Shown: in pieces, positions 1 to 8,448 of the stretch
How positions within the stretch are numbered: position 1 is the stretch's first letter
Layout of the letters: every line of letters begins with the position of its first letter
NCBI RefSeq assembly: GCF_000821245.2
Contig: NZ_LN611425.1
Span: 1,333,392-1,387,049 of the forward strand
Direction: 5' to 3'
Length of the DNA stretch: 53,658 nt
Origin: Virgibacillus senegalensis
GTDB lineage: Bacteria > Bacillota > Bacilli > Bacillales > Amphibacillaceae
Notes under the pieces: model-generated
What the model was told of the DNA's origin: nothing
The model's database searches: none
The model's input: the letters and a program-made list of their open reading frames with translations, nothing else
Translations under genes and position numbers: made by a program

Positions 1-22
1 AAAATCCACTTCTCAATAAAAA

Positions 23-57
23 AACAAGCTTGGGCTGCTAGCTCAAGCTTGTTTTTA
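23..57 (-). terminator. Terminator after the DUF3006 gene
   Basis: A 10-bp inverted repeat (23-32 with 44-53) has an A-run on its left and a T-run on its right, so it can act in both directions. It lies just past the stop of the minus-strand gene ending at 62. Confidence 0.8.
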
Positions 58-61
58 TTCA

Positions 62-328
62 TCATTTTTTCCGTTTAAATTTGCTGCCCTTCGATTTTCC
101 ACGCAATCGATTCCGCATTGTTTCCGATTCCTCTTTTTTTGCTTTAGTTTTCTGCTTGTCGATTTGAATCGAGATAATTTCATTATCTTTCACCGTGAAA
201 TCTAACCAGTCGTGTACTTGTGCTCCCTCCGGAAGCTGATTTTTTTCAAGGATAAATTCCTTCTCTTCTTCTTCAGAAAGAATGACAGCAAACTTGTCGT
301 CTTCAAATCGATCCAATATTCCTTTCAT
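62..328 (-). CDS. DUF3006 domain protein
   Basis: This is an 88-aa protein. The N-terminal part, about 65 residues starting MKGILDRFED, matches the DUF3006 family as I recall it: a small beta-rich domain of unknown function. The tail is very basic (RNRLRGKSKGSKFKRKK) and could contact nucleic acid or the membrane surface, which is inference. The start at 328 is chosen because an AGGAGGAGG site lies just upstream. Its ATG overlaps the stop of the metallo-hydrolase gene (ATGA, 325-328), which indicates translational coupling. DUF3006 genes often sit beside ComEC-like metallo-hydrolases in Bacillaceae, as here. Confidence 0.85.
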   Translation of the reverse strand: MKGILDRFEDDKFAVILSEEEEKEFILEKNQLPEGAQVHDWLDFTVKDNEIISIQIDKQKTKAKKEESETMRNRLRGKSKGSKFKRKK

Positions 329-1629
329 GCTTTTCCTCCTCCTATACAAGCAATTCCCTGTTCCTTGATATCATCCAGCCTGGCAGGTCCTATACCACTA
401 ACATTTGTTAAGTCGTCTATCGATTGAAACGGACGTAAATCGATTATCTCCTGTGCTCTATCCGGACCAATATGGATAATTTCCTGCATCGTCTCCATGT
501 CGGCACTATTAACTTCAATACACGAACCGTTGGAGTTTTGGGGAGATTCATTGGAATCCGTCTGATCCTGATTCGACTCTTCCTGATCACTTTCAGGCTG
601 TCCTGGTTCGATATTTCCATTTTCATGAGTTGTTACTTGATAAGACTTTCCGTCCGTCGTCACCATGATCGTACCATGGGCATCCGTACCAAACAGATCT
701 GCACCGAATTCCTCTATCCGGTCAACTACTTCTTGATGAGGATGTCCATACTGATTGTCCTTACCAGCGCTATAAATAGCAGTTTCTGGTGAGACTTCTT
801 CTAAAAATGCTTTGCTGGTGGAGGTTTTGGATCCATGGTGCCCCAGTTGAAGTACTTCCGCGTCTAAATCCGTTCCACTTCCAATCATTTCTTGCTCCTG
901 GGCGCTTTCCGCATCACCAGTAAAAATAAAGTCGATTTCGCCGTAAGACATTTTAAAAGCAAGCGATTCCTTATTCACTTCTCCGGAAATAGAAGCCGGA
1001 TAAAGAACCTGAACCTGTAAATCACCTATATCAAAAACATCTCCCATACGCGGTTCATCATATCCTGTTTGATCGGCATCTATAGCTTCCAGTACCCGGC
1101 GATACGTGCCCGAGGTACTTGTGTTACCAGACATCCAAACTTCGTCTACTTCGAACTGATTAATGACTTTGTCCAGCTGGCCGATATGATCTGCATCCGG
1201 GTGTGTTCCAATGGCTACATCAATTTGAGAAACGTTTTGCGAATGTAAATATTCGATTACGTCATTGTTATTCCAGTCACCGGCATCAAGCAAAAGGGTG
1301 TACGTGTCGAACATGAAAAGTGTGGCATCTGCCTGTCCTACGTCGATGTAATGGACCTGCATTTCAGGAAGGGAGCTAGCTTGAGTATCCGTTTCTTCTT
1401 TTGTATCCTCGGCAACAGAGCTTTCAGAACCTTCCTTATCTCCTGCTTCTTCCATATCTTGTACAGCTTCAGGATCCGTTGAAGAATCTCCCTGTTTTTC
1501 GCTGTCTGCCGCCTCTGTCGTCTGACTTTCCTGTTTATCCAGAGAGACGGAATCCTGCTCAGCGGTCCCGCATCCTGTCATAATAAATATAAACATCATA
1601 AATACGATACTTAATAATTGCTTTTTCAA
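325..1629 (-). CDS. Metallo-beta-lactamase-fold lipoprotein with C-terminal HhH domain (ComEC/ComEA-like)
   Basis: A 434-aa exported lipoprotein. Residues 1-20 form a signal peptide ending in the lipobox MTGC (Cys20). An acidic Ser/Glu-rich linker (about 21-86) is followed by a metallo-beta-lactamase fold with the metal motif THPDADH (142-148) and a downstream GHHGS motif, the arrangement of the hydrolase half of ComEC/Rec2. The last 60 or so residues form a ComEA-like helix-hairpin-helix module (NSADMETMQEI; VSGIGPARLDDI), a DNA-backbone binder. The start is TTG at 1629 behind an AAGGGGGA site. Extracellular DNA binding and hydrolysis or uptake is the natural guess; the substrate is not shown by sequence. 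It heads a two-gene operon with the DUF3006 gene. Confidence 0.9.
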   Translation of the reverse strand: MKKQLLSIVFMMFIFIMTGCGTAEQDSVSLDKQESQTTEAADSEKQGDSSTDPEAVQDMEEAGDKEGSESSVAEDTKEETDTQASSLPEMQVHYIDVGQADATLFMFDTYTLLLDAGDWNNNDVIEYLHSQNVSQIDVAIGTHPDADHIGQLDKVINQFEVDEVWMSGNTSTSGTYRRVLEAIDADQTGYDEPRMGDVFDIGDLQVQVLYPASISGEVNKESLAFKMSYGEIDFIFTGDAESAQEQEMIGSGTDLDAEVLQLGHHGSKTSTSKAFLEEVSPETAIYSAGKDNQYGHPHQEVVDRIEEFGADLFGTDAHGTIMVTTDGKSYQVTTHENGNIEPGQPESDQEESNQDQTDSNESPQNSNGSCIEVNSADMETMQEIIHIGPDRAQEIIDLRPFQSIDDLTNVSGIGPARLDDIKEQGIACIGGGKA

Positions 1630-2034
1630 CCAAATTCCCCCTTAAAGCTGCATTTTACCATATTACTCTTGCCTTTTCTTTAAGAAACGATGACGAAAAA
1701 AGGTTCTTTTTACATTCCTATTTCGCACTCGCTCTAACGCAACATATAACCCTCATTGGGTTTCCTGGTTCACTTTATAAAATGAATATTAATCTTGTGC
1801 TGAGGTACCCTAAGCCGAGCATTTCCTTAAGGGAAAAAGGGAATCTGCTATCGAAAGAATACGTTGATTTTCCAAAAAGCCTTTCCTTATTTCTAACTAC
1901 ATACCTGCTTTTTATAATTTCAAACACATTTTCCGTTTTTTCTCTTGCTTTAGGGGTACAGTCTATTAGAGTACATTCGATAAAAGCACTGTTACTCTTG
2001 TTTATTTCAGAGACGAAAGGAGCTATGGACTAGA
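1630..2034. other. Intergenic region between divergent genes
   Basis: The region should carry the promoters of the metallo-hydrolase lipoprotein (minus) and the BCCT transporter (plus). It is AT-rich. An 83-codon plus-strand frame (1782-2033) ends just before the transporter, but it has no ribosome site and reads like translated leader, so I do not call it. No riboswitch consensus was recognised. Confidence 0.5.
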
Positions 2035-3567
2035 ATGTGGAAGAAGTTCACACCAGTATTTAAAGTATCCACCGGGATTATGCTAATCTTGGTTATTTTA
2101 GGAGTTGCGTGGCCTGATGGCTTGGAAACAGCCACCACCAACATTCAAGCATTCATCGCTAATAAATTTGGCTGGTATTATTTAATTGTTGTGACCTTAT
2201 TTGTGATTGTTTGCTTAGTATTATTATTCAGCCCTGTCGGAAGAATTAAGCTCGGAAAACCGGATGACAAACCGGAATTCTCCAGGCCTACTTGGATTGC
2301 GATGCTATTCAGTGCCGGAATGGGAATTGGGCTGGTATTCTGGGGAACAGCAGAACCAATCAGCCACTATGGGATCAATTCGCCGACTGGAGAAGTAGGA
2401 ACCCAGCAAGGAATAAAAGACGCTTTACGTTTTACGTTTTTCCATTGGGGAATCCATGCATGGGCTATTTATGGAATTGTCGCCCTTGTACTGGCCTATT
2501 TCAATTTTCGTCATGACCGTTCTGGTTTAGTGAGTTCGACATTACAGCCATTAATCGGAAAAACAGCGGAAGGAAATACAGGAAGAGTCATCGATATCCT
2601 TGCCGTAATCGCCACCGTCATGGGGGTTGCGACTACACTTGGATTTGGGGCTGTCCAAATCAACGGTGGATTGTCTTATCTGTATAATATTCCTGTAAAT
2701 ATTATTATCCAATTTATCATCGTAGTGATTGTAACCATATTGTTCATGCTTTCAGCCTGGACAGGACTAAGTAAAGGCATTCGCTATCTGAGTAACGCCA
2801 ATATGATCCTGGCTGTCATCCTGTTTGCCATGATTTTTATCATGGGACCGACATTGTTTCTGTTGAATCTTTTCACCAATACGCTCGGTTCCTACGTACA
2901 GCATTTACCGGAAATGAGTTTCCGGATTGCACCTTTAGACCCGAATATCCGCCAATGGATCAATGACTGGACCATCTTTTACTGGGCATGGTGGATTGCC
3001 TGGTCGCCATTTGTCGGCATCTTTATTGCGCGTGTTTCCCGGGGACGCAGTATTAGAGAGTTTGTCTTCACGGTGCTGCTTGTCCCTTCAGTAATTGGAT
3101 TTCTCTGGTTCTCGACCTTCGGTGGTACCGCCATTTCCCTTGAACACGAAGGAATCGCCAACATTTCTGATTTGGCCACTGAAGAATCATTGTTTGGCGT
3201 ATTTTCTAATTATCCGTTCGGTATGATTGCCTCTGTAGTAGCGATGATTCTGATCGGTACATTCTTTATTACTTCAGCAGACTCAGGTACCTTCGTACTT
3301 GGGATGATGACGACAGGCGGATCACAAAACCCTGGTCATTTCATCAAGCTTACCTGGGGTGTTCTACTATCAGCAACAGCCCTTGCACTTTTATACACCG
3401 GCGGATTGCAGGCACTGCAAAACACGATGATTATTGCTGCGCTTCCATTCTCGATCATTATGCTGTTAATGACCGCAAGCTTTGTCAAATCACTTTACCG
3501 CGAAGCCCGTGAACTGGGAATCGGCCGAATCAATCAAGGAAAGAAAAAGAGTAAGAAAAACGAATAA
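2035..3567 (+). CDS. BCCT family osmolyte (glycine betaine/choline/carnitine) transporter, OpuD-like
   Basis: A 510-aa integral membrane protein of the betaine/carnitine/choline transporter family, which imports quaternary-ammonium osmoprotectants, usually by Na+ symport. Visible family marks are GMGIGLVFWGTAEP (95-108), the tryptophan-rich segment TIFYWAWWIAWSPFVG followed by ARVSRGRSIREF, and the late TSADSGTF motif. About 12 hydrophobic segments and a short basic C-terminal tail (KKKSKKNE) fit OpuD; the tail may sense ionic strength. The ATG at 2035 has GAAAGGAG about 12 bases upstream. The gene is monocistronic with its own terminator. Substrate choice among betaine-type solutes cannot be read from the sequence. 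Confidence 0.93.
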   Translation: MWKKFTPVFKVSTGIMLILVILGVAWPDGLETATTNIQAFIANKFGWYYLIVVTLFVIVCLVLLFSPVGRIKLGKPDDKPEFSRPTWIAMLFSAGMGIGLVFWGTAEPISHYGINSPTGEVGTQQGIKDALRFTFFHWGIHAWAIYGIVALVLAYFNFRHDRSGLVSSTLQPLIGKTAEGNTGRVIDILAVIATVMGVATTLGFGAVQINGGLSYLYNIPVNIIIQFIIVVIVTILFMLSAWTGLSKGIRYLSNANMILAVILFAMIFIMGPTLFLLNLFTNTLGSYVQHLPEMSFRIAPLDPNIRQWINDWTIFYWAWWIAWSPFVGIFIARVSRGRSIREFVFTVLLVPSVIGFLWFSTFGGTAISLEHEGIANISDLATEESLFGVFSNYPFGMIASVVAMILIGTFFITSADSGTFVLGMMTTGGSQNPGHFIKLTWGVLLSATALALLYTGGLQALQNTMIIAALPFSIIMLLMTASFVKSLYREARELGIGRINQGKKKSKKNE

Positions 3568-3577
3568 TAGTATAAAA

Positions 3578-3613
3578 ATACGGCAGCTGTACCTTCAGCT
3601 GTCGTATATTTTT
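3578..3613 (+). terminator. Rho-independent terminator of the BCCT gene
   Basis: A 12-bp inverted repeat (3578-3589 with 3596-3607) is followed by a T-run. It starts about ten bases after the transporter stop codon. Confidence 0.85.
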
Positions 3614-3905
3614 TCTTCCATAAAACTTGGAGAAAAAAAAGCTAATAAACGGTCATATCAGAAGATGGTTCTCCAGCATCCTTTGGCGATGTGAACACAC
3701 CCTTTATTTGCTGCCTTTTTTGCCCATTCAGATATTTCCTGGGGAATAAAATATTTGTACAAAGATAACTATTTTTTATGGAGTCATAATCCAAAATCCG
3801 TGACAGCCTCGATAAGCAGAAAAAAGGCTGCCCTGCAGAAATGCGGTGCAACCCTATTGCAAAATACTTAGAATGGAATTTTTCGCTGCCTATTTGTTCC
3901 AGTTT

Positions 3906-4865
3906 TTAATCATGATTAGACTCTAATGCTTTATCGAGGAATAGTTCCAGGCGTCGCTGGAACTCAGCTGTTGCAGCTGCGTAGGCATCTGTATGTCCAG
4001 CCCCCGGTACAATCCATAACTGTTTATCCCCATTCGCAGCCTCGTACAAACGATGGGCCATTTCTGTGGGAACCAGTTCATCCTGGTCTCCGTGTATAAT
4101 AAACAAAGGGCGGCTATTCTTTTTCACCTGTTTAACAGCAGAGGCCTCACCGAACCAGTAGCCTACCCGAAGCTTCGTCATACCACTTGTAATAGAAATC
4201 ATAGGAAAAGCAGGAAGGTGATATAAATGGCGCAGCTGATGAGACAGTTCCTCACTGACATCCGTATAACCGCTATCTGCTATGATTCCTTTCACTTCAG
4301 CAGGCAACTCCTCCCCGCTGGTCATCAGGACCAAAGCAGCGCCCATGGAATTTCCATGCAAAAAGATGCGATCCATTTCATAATCATCGAGTAACAGCTG
4401 AATCCAGTCTACATAATCCAAACGGTCGTGCCATCCGTATCCAATATATTCGCCCTCACTCTCTCCATGCCCTCGTGCATCCGGCATAAACACGGAAAAA
4501 CCATGATCATAATAAAACTTCGCAAGGTCGCCCATTTGTTCTCCGTATCCGCGATAACCATGTGCCAGAATCACCGCTTTTCCATTGGATTGCGGGTTCT
4601 CCAGGTACTGGGCCCGAAGTTTCAACCCATCGAATGATGTCATTTCCCTTTCTTCAAGTTGCTGCCCGTCAAACCAGTTTTGGGCTTTAGCCAAGAGCTC
4701 ACGATCCATCTCACTGCTCGGCAGCTCAGCAGGGTCTTCGCTGTAGAGTTCTACTTTTTCTCCTCGTTTTACTCCTTGATTGTAAAAATAGCTGCTTGCT
4801 CCAAGCAGTACTATCACCAACAACATAAAAACAATGCCGATAATCCAGGCTATTCTTTTTTTCAT
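3906..4865 (-). CDS. Membrane-anchored alpha/beta hydrolase
   Basis: A 319-aa protein with an N-terminal membrane anchor (about 5-28), so the catalytic domain probably faces outward. It has the alpha/beta-hydrolase fold: oxyanion segment AHGYRGYG (101-108), nucleophile elbow HGNSMGAA (Ser173), acid loop HGDQDELV and catalytic His in PGAGHTDAY. It resembles the Bacillus YqkD/BAAT-like esterase group; the substrate is unknown. An in-frame ATG lies at 4937, but the start at 4865 has AGAGGGG just upstream and yields the normal anchor. It is a single gene facing away from the S-box gene. Confidence 0.88.
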   Translation of the reverse strand: MKKRIAWIIGIVFMLLVIVLLGASSYFYNQGVKRGEKVELYSEDPAELPSSEMDRELLAKAQNWFDGQQLEEREMTSFDGLKLRAQYLENPQSNGKAVILAHGYRGYGEQMGDLAKFYYDHGFSVFMPDARGHGESEGEYIGYGWHDRLDYVDWIQLLLDDYEMDRIFLHGNSMGAALVLMTSGEELPAEVKGIIADSGYTDVSEELSHQLRHLYHLPAFPMISITSGMTKLRVGYWFGEASAVKQVKKNSRPLFIIHGDQDELVPTEMAHRLYEAANGDKQLWIVPGAGHTDAYAAATAEFQRRLELFLDKALESNHD

Positions 4866-5030
4866 TCTATCCCCTCTTACGGTCCTTTTATCTATTTCTT
4901 CCCTATTATAATGGAAAGCTATTGAGAGCGCATTCACTTTCTTCTCACAAAAAAATGATAAAATATCTATTGTTTTTCTGTTTGATTTAGTGTAAGGTTT
5001 AGGACAACCAAATCAATAAAATGAATAATC

Positions 5031-5180
5031 GCTTATCAAGAGAGGTTAAGGGACTGGCCCAATGACACCTCAGCAACCAGCCTTAAGCGGCACGGTGCTA
5101 AATCCAGTAGGCATTTAACGCCTAACAGATAAGAAGAATGTAGAGTGATAGAGCCTTCTTCTTAGACGGCTCTTTTTTAT
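5031..5180 (+). promoter_or_regulatory. S-box (SAM-I) riboswitch with terminator
   Basis: The leader contains the hallmark S-box string CTTATCAAGAGAGG, then GGGACTGGCCC and CAGCAACC, followed by the pseudoknot/K-turn region and GTGCTAAATCC. It ends in a hairpin (about 5149-5172) with a T-run, 25 bases before the ribosome site. By family knowledge, S-adenosylmethionine binding favours the terminator, so the methyltransferase gene is expressed when methionine/SAM is short. Confidence 0.95.
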
Positions 5181-5204
5181 TTATTAAAAGAAAGGGAGAT
5201 TCCT

Positions 5205-6335
5205 ATGGATAACATTCAAACCAATCAATCCACAACAGGTATTCAAAAGACTCCATTTAAAGGAGATCATGTCGGAAGCCTTCTAAGACCGGCACGTATC
5301 AAACAAGCTCGTCTTCAAAAACAAAAAGGAGAAATCACACAAGAACAGCTCAGGAAAATTGAAGATGAAGAAATCGTACGAGTGGTAGAAAAACAAAAAC
5401 AGGCAGGACTGGAGGCTGTCACAGATGGAGAATTTCGGCGGGCCTGGTGGCACTTCGATTTTCTGGAACAACTTGAGGGTGTGGAAGCATATCAGCCTAA
5501 TAGCGGCATCCAGTTTCATGGTACCACAACGAAAGCCCGCGGCATCAAAGTTACTGGGAAAGTGGATTTCCTTAATCATCCTATGCTGGAGGATTATATG
5601 TTCTTACATAATATTGCCGGGTACCACACTGCAAAAATGACCATCCCAAGCCCGAATATGCTACATTTTCGTGCCAAGCTGGAATACCCTCCTTATGAGG
5701 ACCGGGAAGTCTTATTCAAAGACTTGACCGATGCCTACAAAAAAGCGATCCAAGCCTTTTACGATGCAGGCTGCCGTTACTTACAGCTCGATGATACCTC
5801 CTGGTCCCTGTTCTTCTCGGAAGACGGTCGCACCCAGATTCGCGAAAGAGGACAGGATCCAGACGAGTTGAGCCGCTTTTTTGCCCGATGTATAAACGAA
5901 TCGATTGCGGACCGTCCAGATGACATGACGATCACCATGCATATTTGCCGGGGAAATTATAAGTCTACCTGGGCTGCTTCCGGCGGCTATGACGCGGTGT
6001 CGGAAGTTATTTTTGGCGGCCTCGATGTAGACGGTCTGTTTCTCGAATATGACGATGACCGTTCCGGAGGATTTAGTCCGCTTCGCTTCGTCCACCGCTC
6101 CGATTTACAGATAGTTTTAGGTCTGATTACTTCCAAGCATGGCGAACTGGAAACAAAAGAATTGGTTAAAAAACGTATCGCGCAAGCAGCTGAATATGTA
6201 GACAAAAGCCAGCTTTGTTTAAGTCCGCAGTGTGGTTTTGCTTCCACGGAAGAAGGCAACCTACTGACAGAGGAGGAACAATGGGCTAAATTGCGCCATG
6301 TTATTGAAATCGCCAATGATGTCTGGAATAGCTGA
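5205..6335 (+). CDS. MetE-like cobalamin-independent methionine synthase family protein (YxjG/YxjH type)
   Basis: A 376-aa protein matching the catalytic C-terminal half of MetE, as in Bacillus YxjG/YxjH. It probably methylates homocysteine or a related thiol using a small methyl donor. Visible marks are GDHVGSLLRP near the start, TDGEFRR, the aspartate-rich YLQLDD segment, and zinc ligands in HICRGN (His and Cys) and SPQCGF (Cys). The ATG follows AAAGGGAGATTCCT. Control by the S-box immediately upstream confirms a role in methionine/SAM metabolism. The exact methyl donor is not shown by sequence. No terminator is obvious until 6536. Confidence 0.93.
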   Translation: MDNIQTNQSTTGIQKTPFKGDHVGSLLRPARIKQARLQKQKGEITQEQLRKIEDEEIVRVVEKQKQAGLEAVTDGEFRRAWWHFDFLEQLEGVEAYQPNSGIQFHGTTTKARGIKVTGKVDFLNHPMLEDYMFLHNIAGYHTAKMTIPSPNMLHFRAKLEYPPYEDREVLFKDLTDAYKKAIQAFYDAGCRYLQLDDTSWSLFFSEDGRTQIRERGQDPDELSRFFARCINESIADRPDDMTITMHICRGNYKSTWAASGGYDAVSEVIFGGLDVDGLFLEYDDDRSGGFSPLRFVHRSDLQIVLGLITSKHGELETKELVKKRIAQAAEYVDKSQLCLSPQCGFASTEEGNLLTEEEQWAKLRHVIEIANDVWNS

Positions 6336-6535
6336 CATTCTTTCCAGCTATCGTAAAAGTTTCAACCCATTTAAGATAACTAGAATGATGCTGCCTTCAT
6401 GGCCGACAACTCCTAAAGGCAGATCGAGAGCTTGCAAGAAATTGCTCGTGGTTTGGTTTAAACTATTCTCTGACCTAGTGTCTTAGAAGAATGACGTGGA
6501 AACAGGGTGTACACGTATTTCAATACTATAAAATA

Positions 6536-6577
6536 AAAGAAGGCTGCTGGACATTGATGCTTCCAGCAGCCTTCTTT
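6536..6577. terminator. Bidirectional terminator between convergent genes
   Basis: A 16-bp inverted repeat (6536-6551 with 6562-6577) with A/T-rich flanks lies between the plus-strand MetE-like gene and the minus-strand HAD phosphatase gene. It can serve both. The rest of 6336-6630 shows nothing recognisable. Confidence 0.8.
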
Positions 6578-6630
6578 ATGGATTGGAATGTTGTTTATTC
6601 TCCAACTAGATTTTTCAGGCTTTCTTCTAA

Positions 6631-7155
6631 CTATGTATGAGATAGCCATTCAACAGCATCTTCTAGATTTTTTGCTATGTAGTCAATTTTCATCTTTTCA
6701 AGTTTGGAAGGTTTCTCTTCTAAAGTAGCTATCCCTGCACCCGTTTCCACCATGATTTTAATTGCATGTACCTCGTCGGCCGCCGCCATGTCACTCCATC
6801 GATCTCCGATGACAACTGTTTTATTCAGATTGAGCCCGTAATCATCCGCAGCCTGTAGCAGCATCCCTGGCTCTGGTTTTCTACAAGGGCATTTATCATC
6901 TGGTCCGTGCGGGCATATATAAACATCCGTAAAACCAAAACGTTGCAATTCTTCCGTAAATTCCTGTATCGTTGCTTCTCCACGTGAAATACCTGGTTGA
7001 TTAGTGAAAGAAAAAACATTTACACCATCATTAGTCAATCGCCTGATCGTTTTTAGCGAAAAAGGATATAATTCAAATGTGCCAGGATAATGTACCGTAT
7101 CATCTCCACCTATTGTTCCGTCCCGATCTATAAATACAGCATCAATCTTATTCAT
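6631..7155 (-). CDS. HAD-IIIA phosphatase, D,D-heptose 1,7-bisphosphate phosphatase (GmhB)-like
   Basis: A 174-aa HAD phosphatase. Motif I is DRDGT (10-14; Asp10 nucleophile, Asp12 acid/base), motif II falls in SFTNQ, and a GmhB-type zinc loop CPHGPDDKCPCRKPEPGM and motif III GDRWSDM follow. Length and layout match GmhB or histidinol-phosphatase-like enzymes; the zinc loop favours GmhB. Bacillaceae usually lack heptose LPS, so the true substrate may be another sugar bisphosphate. The ATG has AAGGAGAAG upstream. Confidence 0.85.
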   Translation of the reverse strand: MNKIDAVFIDRDGTIGGDDTVHYPGTFELYPFSLKTIRRLTNDGVNVFSFTNQPGISRGEATIQEFTEELQRFGFTDVYICPHGPDDKCPCRKPEPGMLLQAADDYGLNLNKTVVIGDRWSDMAAADEVHAIKIMVETGAGIATLEEKPSKLEKMKIDYIAKNLEDAVEWLSHT

Positions 7156-7207
7156 CTTTATCTTCTCCTTGCAAATGACTTTCTATTTCGTTTATTCTCC
7201 CCCCATA

Positions 7208-7366
7208 TCACCAGATAACATTTTTTACCATTATCAATAAATAAGTAATTGCTCCAAGTCCAAACATGGTTAATCCGATGACCACAAAGCCATAAATAAA
7301 TCCTTTAATACAAGCTATTACATCCAGAAAAAGTGTTCTGATAATCTTGTATAAGTAATCAAGCAT
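7208..7366 (-). CDS. Small membrane protein (52 aa), hypothetical
   Basis: A short frame encoding MLDYLYKIIRTLFLD...KNVIW, with one or two hydrophobic stretches (about 11-47). AAAAGGAGG inside the 3' end of the upstream nucleotidyltransferase gene lies 13 bases before the ATG, and the two genes are almost contiguous (stop at 7369, start at 7366). That points to an operon. No family recognised. Confidence 0.6.
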   Translation of the reverse strand: MLDYLYKIIRTLFLDVIACIKGFIYGFVVIGLTMFGLGAITYLLIMVKNVIW

Positions 7367-7368
7367 TG

Positions 7369-8115
7369 TTATTTTCTAACCTCCTTTTGAAGGGAGTCAT
7401 CCTTCCCGAGAGAAAACCCAGCAAACAACCGTCCTCCATAAGGATCCAAAACGCTATCCACAATCTGAATTATTTCCTCTTTATCGCCGGTTCGGTAGAA
7501 GCTGTCGAAGGCCAGCGTAAACCGTTCCGCAAAATCAATGTCGTATTGCCGCAGAGCGCGTAGTATCCACTTGGAAGCTCCTATCCATTGCCTGTTGACC
7601 CGCAAATAAAATTCACTCGTTAGTTGAGCCAGTGTGCTTGCAATCAGTAAATCTTCAGCGCGATGATGACTTCCAATAAAGTCATCAAGTACATCGGTAA
7701 GAAAATAACGTTTTTGCGCTATCATTCTAGTAGTCCAGGATTTAGGACCAGCCGACAACAGTTCCTCTGCTTCTTTTTTTATCCCCGGAATTTGCTTTTC
7801 CGTGTCTTTCAGCACAATGCCTTCAAACACCATACGGGGCAAGGATGGCCGAGCTCGATCGATATCTTGTTGAAAATACTTTTTATAAGAATGAAACGTA
7901 TGGACGAAGACCTCGATCGGCCAATCAAATTCTATAAAAGACTCTCGATAAGCTCCGGATAACCGACTATCGAAAACGATGATGTCTAAATCAGAAGCAG
8001 TAGTAGCTTCTCCTCTTACCACACTCCCTGCCAATATCGCTCCCTGGCAATCTGGGAAATGTTTGCTTATAAATTTTCTTGCCGCTGTTTCTGCTGTCAG
8101 TCTTGATTGCTCCAT
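7369..8115 (-). CDS. Nucleotidyltransferase-domain protein (pol-beta superfamily)
   Basis: A 248-aa protein with a minimal nucleotidyltransferase signature: GSVVRGE (30-36) followed by SDLDIIV (41-47), whose aspartates bind metal. A helical C-terminal half follows. This resembles streptomycin/kanamycin adenylyltransferase-like or MNT-type domains of unknown substrate. The start at 8115 is chosen because GAGGTG lies five bases upstream; the longer in-frame start at 8136 has no spaced ribosome site. It is co-transcribed with the 52-aa membrane protein. There is no adjacent HEPN gene, so a HEPN/MNT toxin-antitoxin pair is not supported. Confidence 0.8.
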   Translation of the reverse strand: MEQSRLTAETAARKFISKHFPDCQGAILAGSVVRGEATTASDLDIIVFDSRLSGAYRESFIEFDWPIEVFVHTFHSYKKYFQQDIDRARPSLPRMVFEGIVLKDTEKQIPGIKKEAEELLSAGPKSWTTRMIAQKRYFLTDVLDDFIGSHHRAEDLLIASTLAQLTSEFYLRVNRQWIGASKWILRALRQYDIDFAERFTLAFDSFYRTGDKEEIIQIVDSVLDPYGGRLFAGFSLGKDDSLQKEVRK

Positions 8116-8448
8116 TCCGACACCTCTTCTCCACATTCTCCCAACAATCTAGAAATACATCTGATGATTCATGACCTGCGTCGTTAATATTTTTTACCGA
8201 CGCTTATTGGAAATTTTCGATAAGTTAAGGCTACCATAATGACGAATAGCTGGAAACCATCCGGATATGATTGTTTAAAAATCTCACCAGCTGAATACCA
8301 TGAATCCTTCTCGGTTACCAACATAAAAAGAGAGCAATATCACACATGTTAAGGAAAGGAAAAACAAACCTCTGTTCTTGTTTCCTGCACAATGGAAAGG
8401 GGTATATCCAAAAAGAGTCCAATGCAACAATTCAAGGAGGAATTAGAT
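8116..8448. other. Divergent intergenic region, possible sigma-B promoter
   Basis: Between the nucleotidyltransferase and the SDR gene. GTTTAA at 8273-8278 and GAATAC at 8293-8298 (14-base spacer) weakly resemble a sigma-B promoter, which would suit the stress-type SDR downstream. The match at the -10 element is poor. Nothing else stands out. Confidence 0.3.

Noticed and set aside
1782-2033. 83-codon plus-strand frame before the BCCT gene
   Set aside because: No ribosome site, biased hydrophobic composition from AT-rich leader, and it ends just before the transporter start.
3614-3905. Gene or RNA in the gap after the BCCT terminator
   Set aside because: A 69-codon minus-strand frame has no ribosome site and no recognisable protein; no promoter-terminator pair is visible.
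7369-8115. HEPN/MNT toxin-antitoxin reading of the nucleotidyltransferase
   Set aside because: The partner is a 52-aa membrane protein, not a HEPN protein, and the nucleotidyltransferase is longer than MNT antitoxins.
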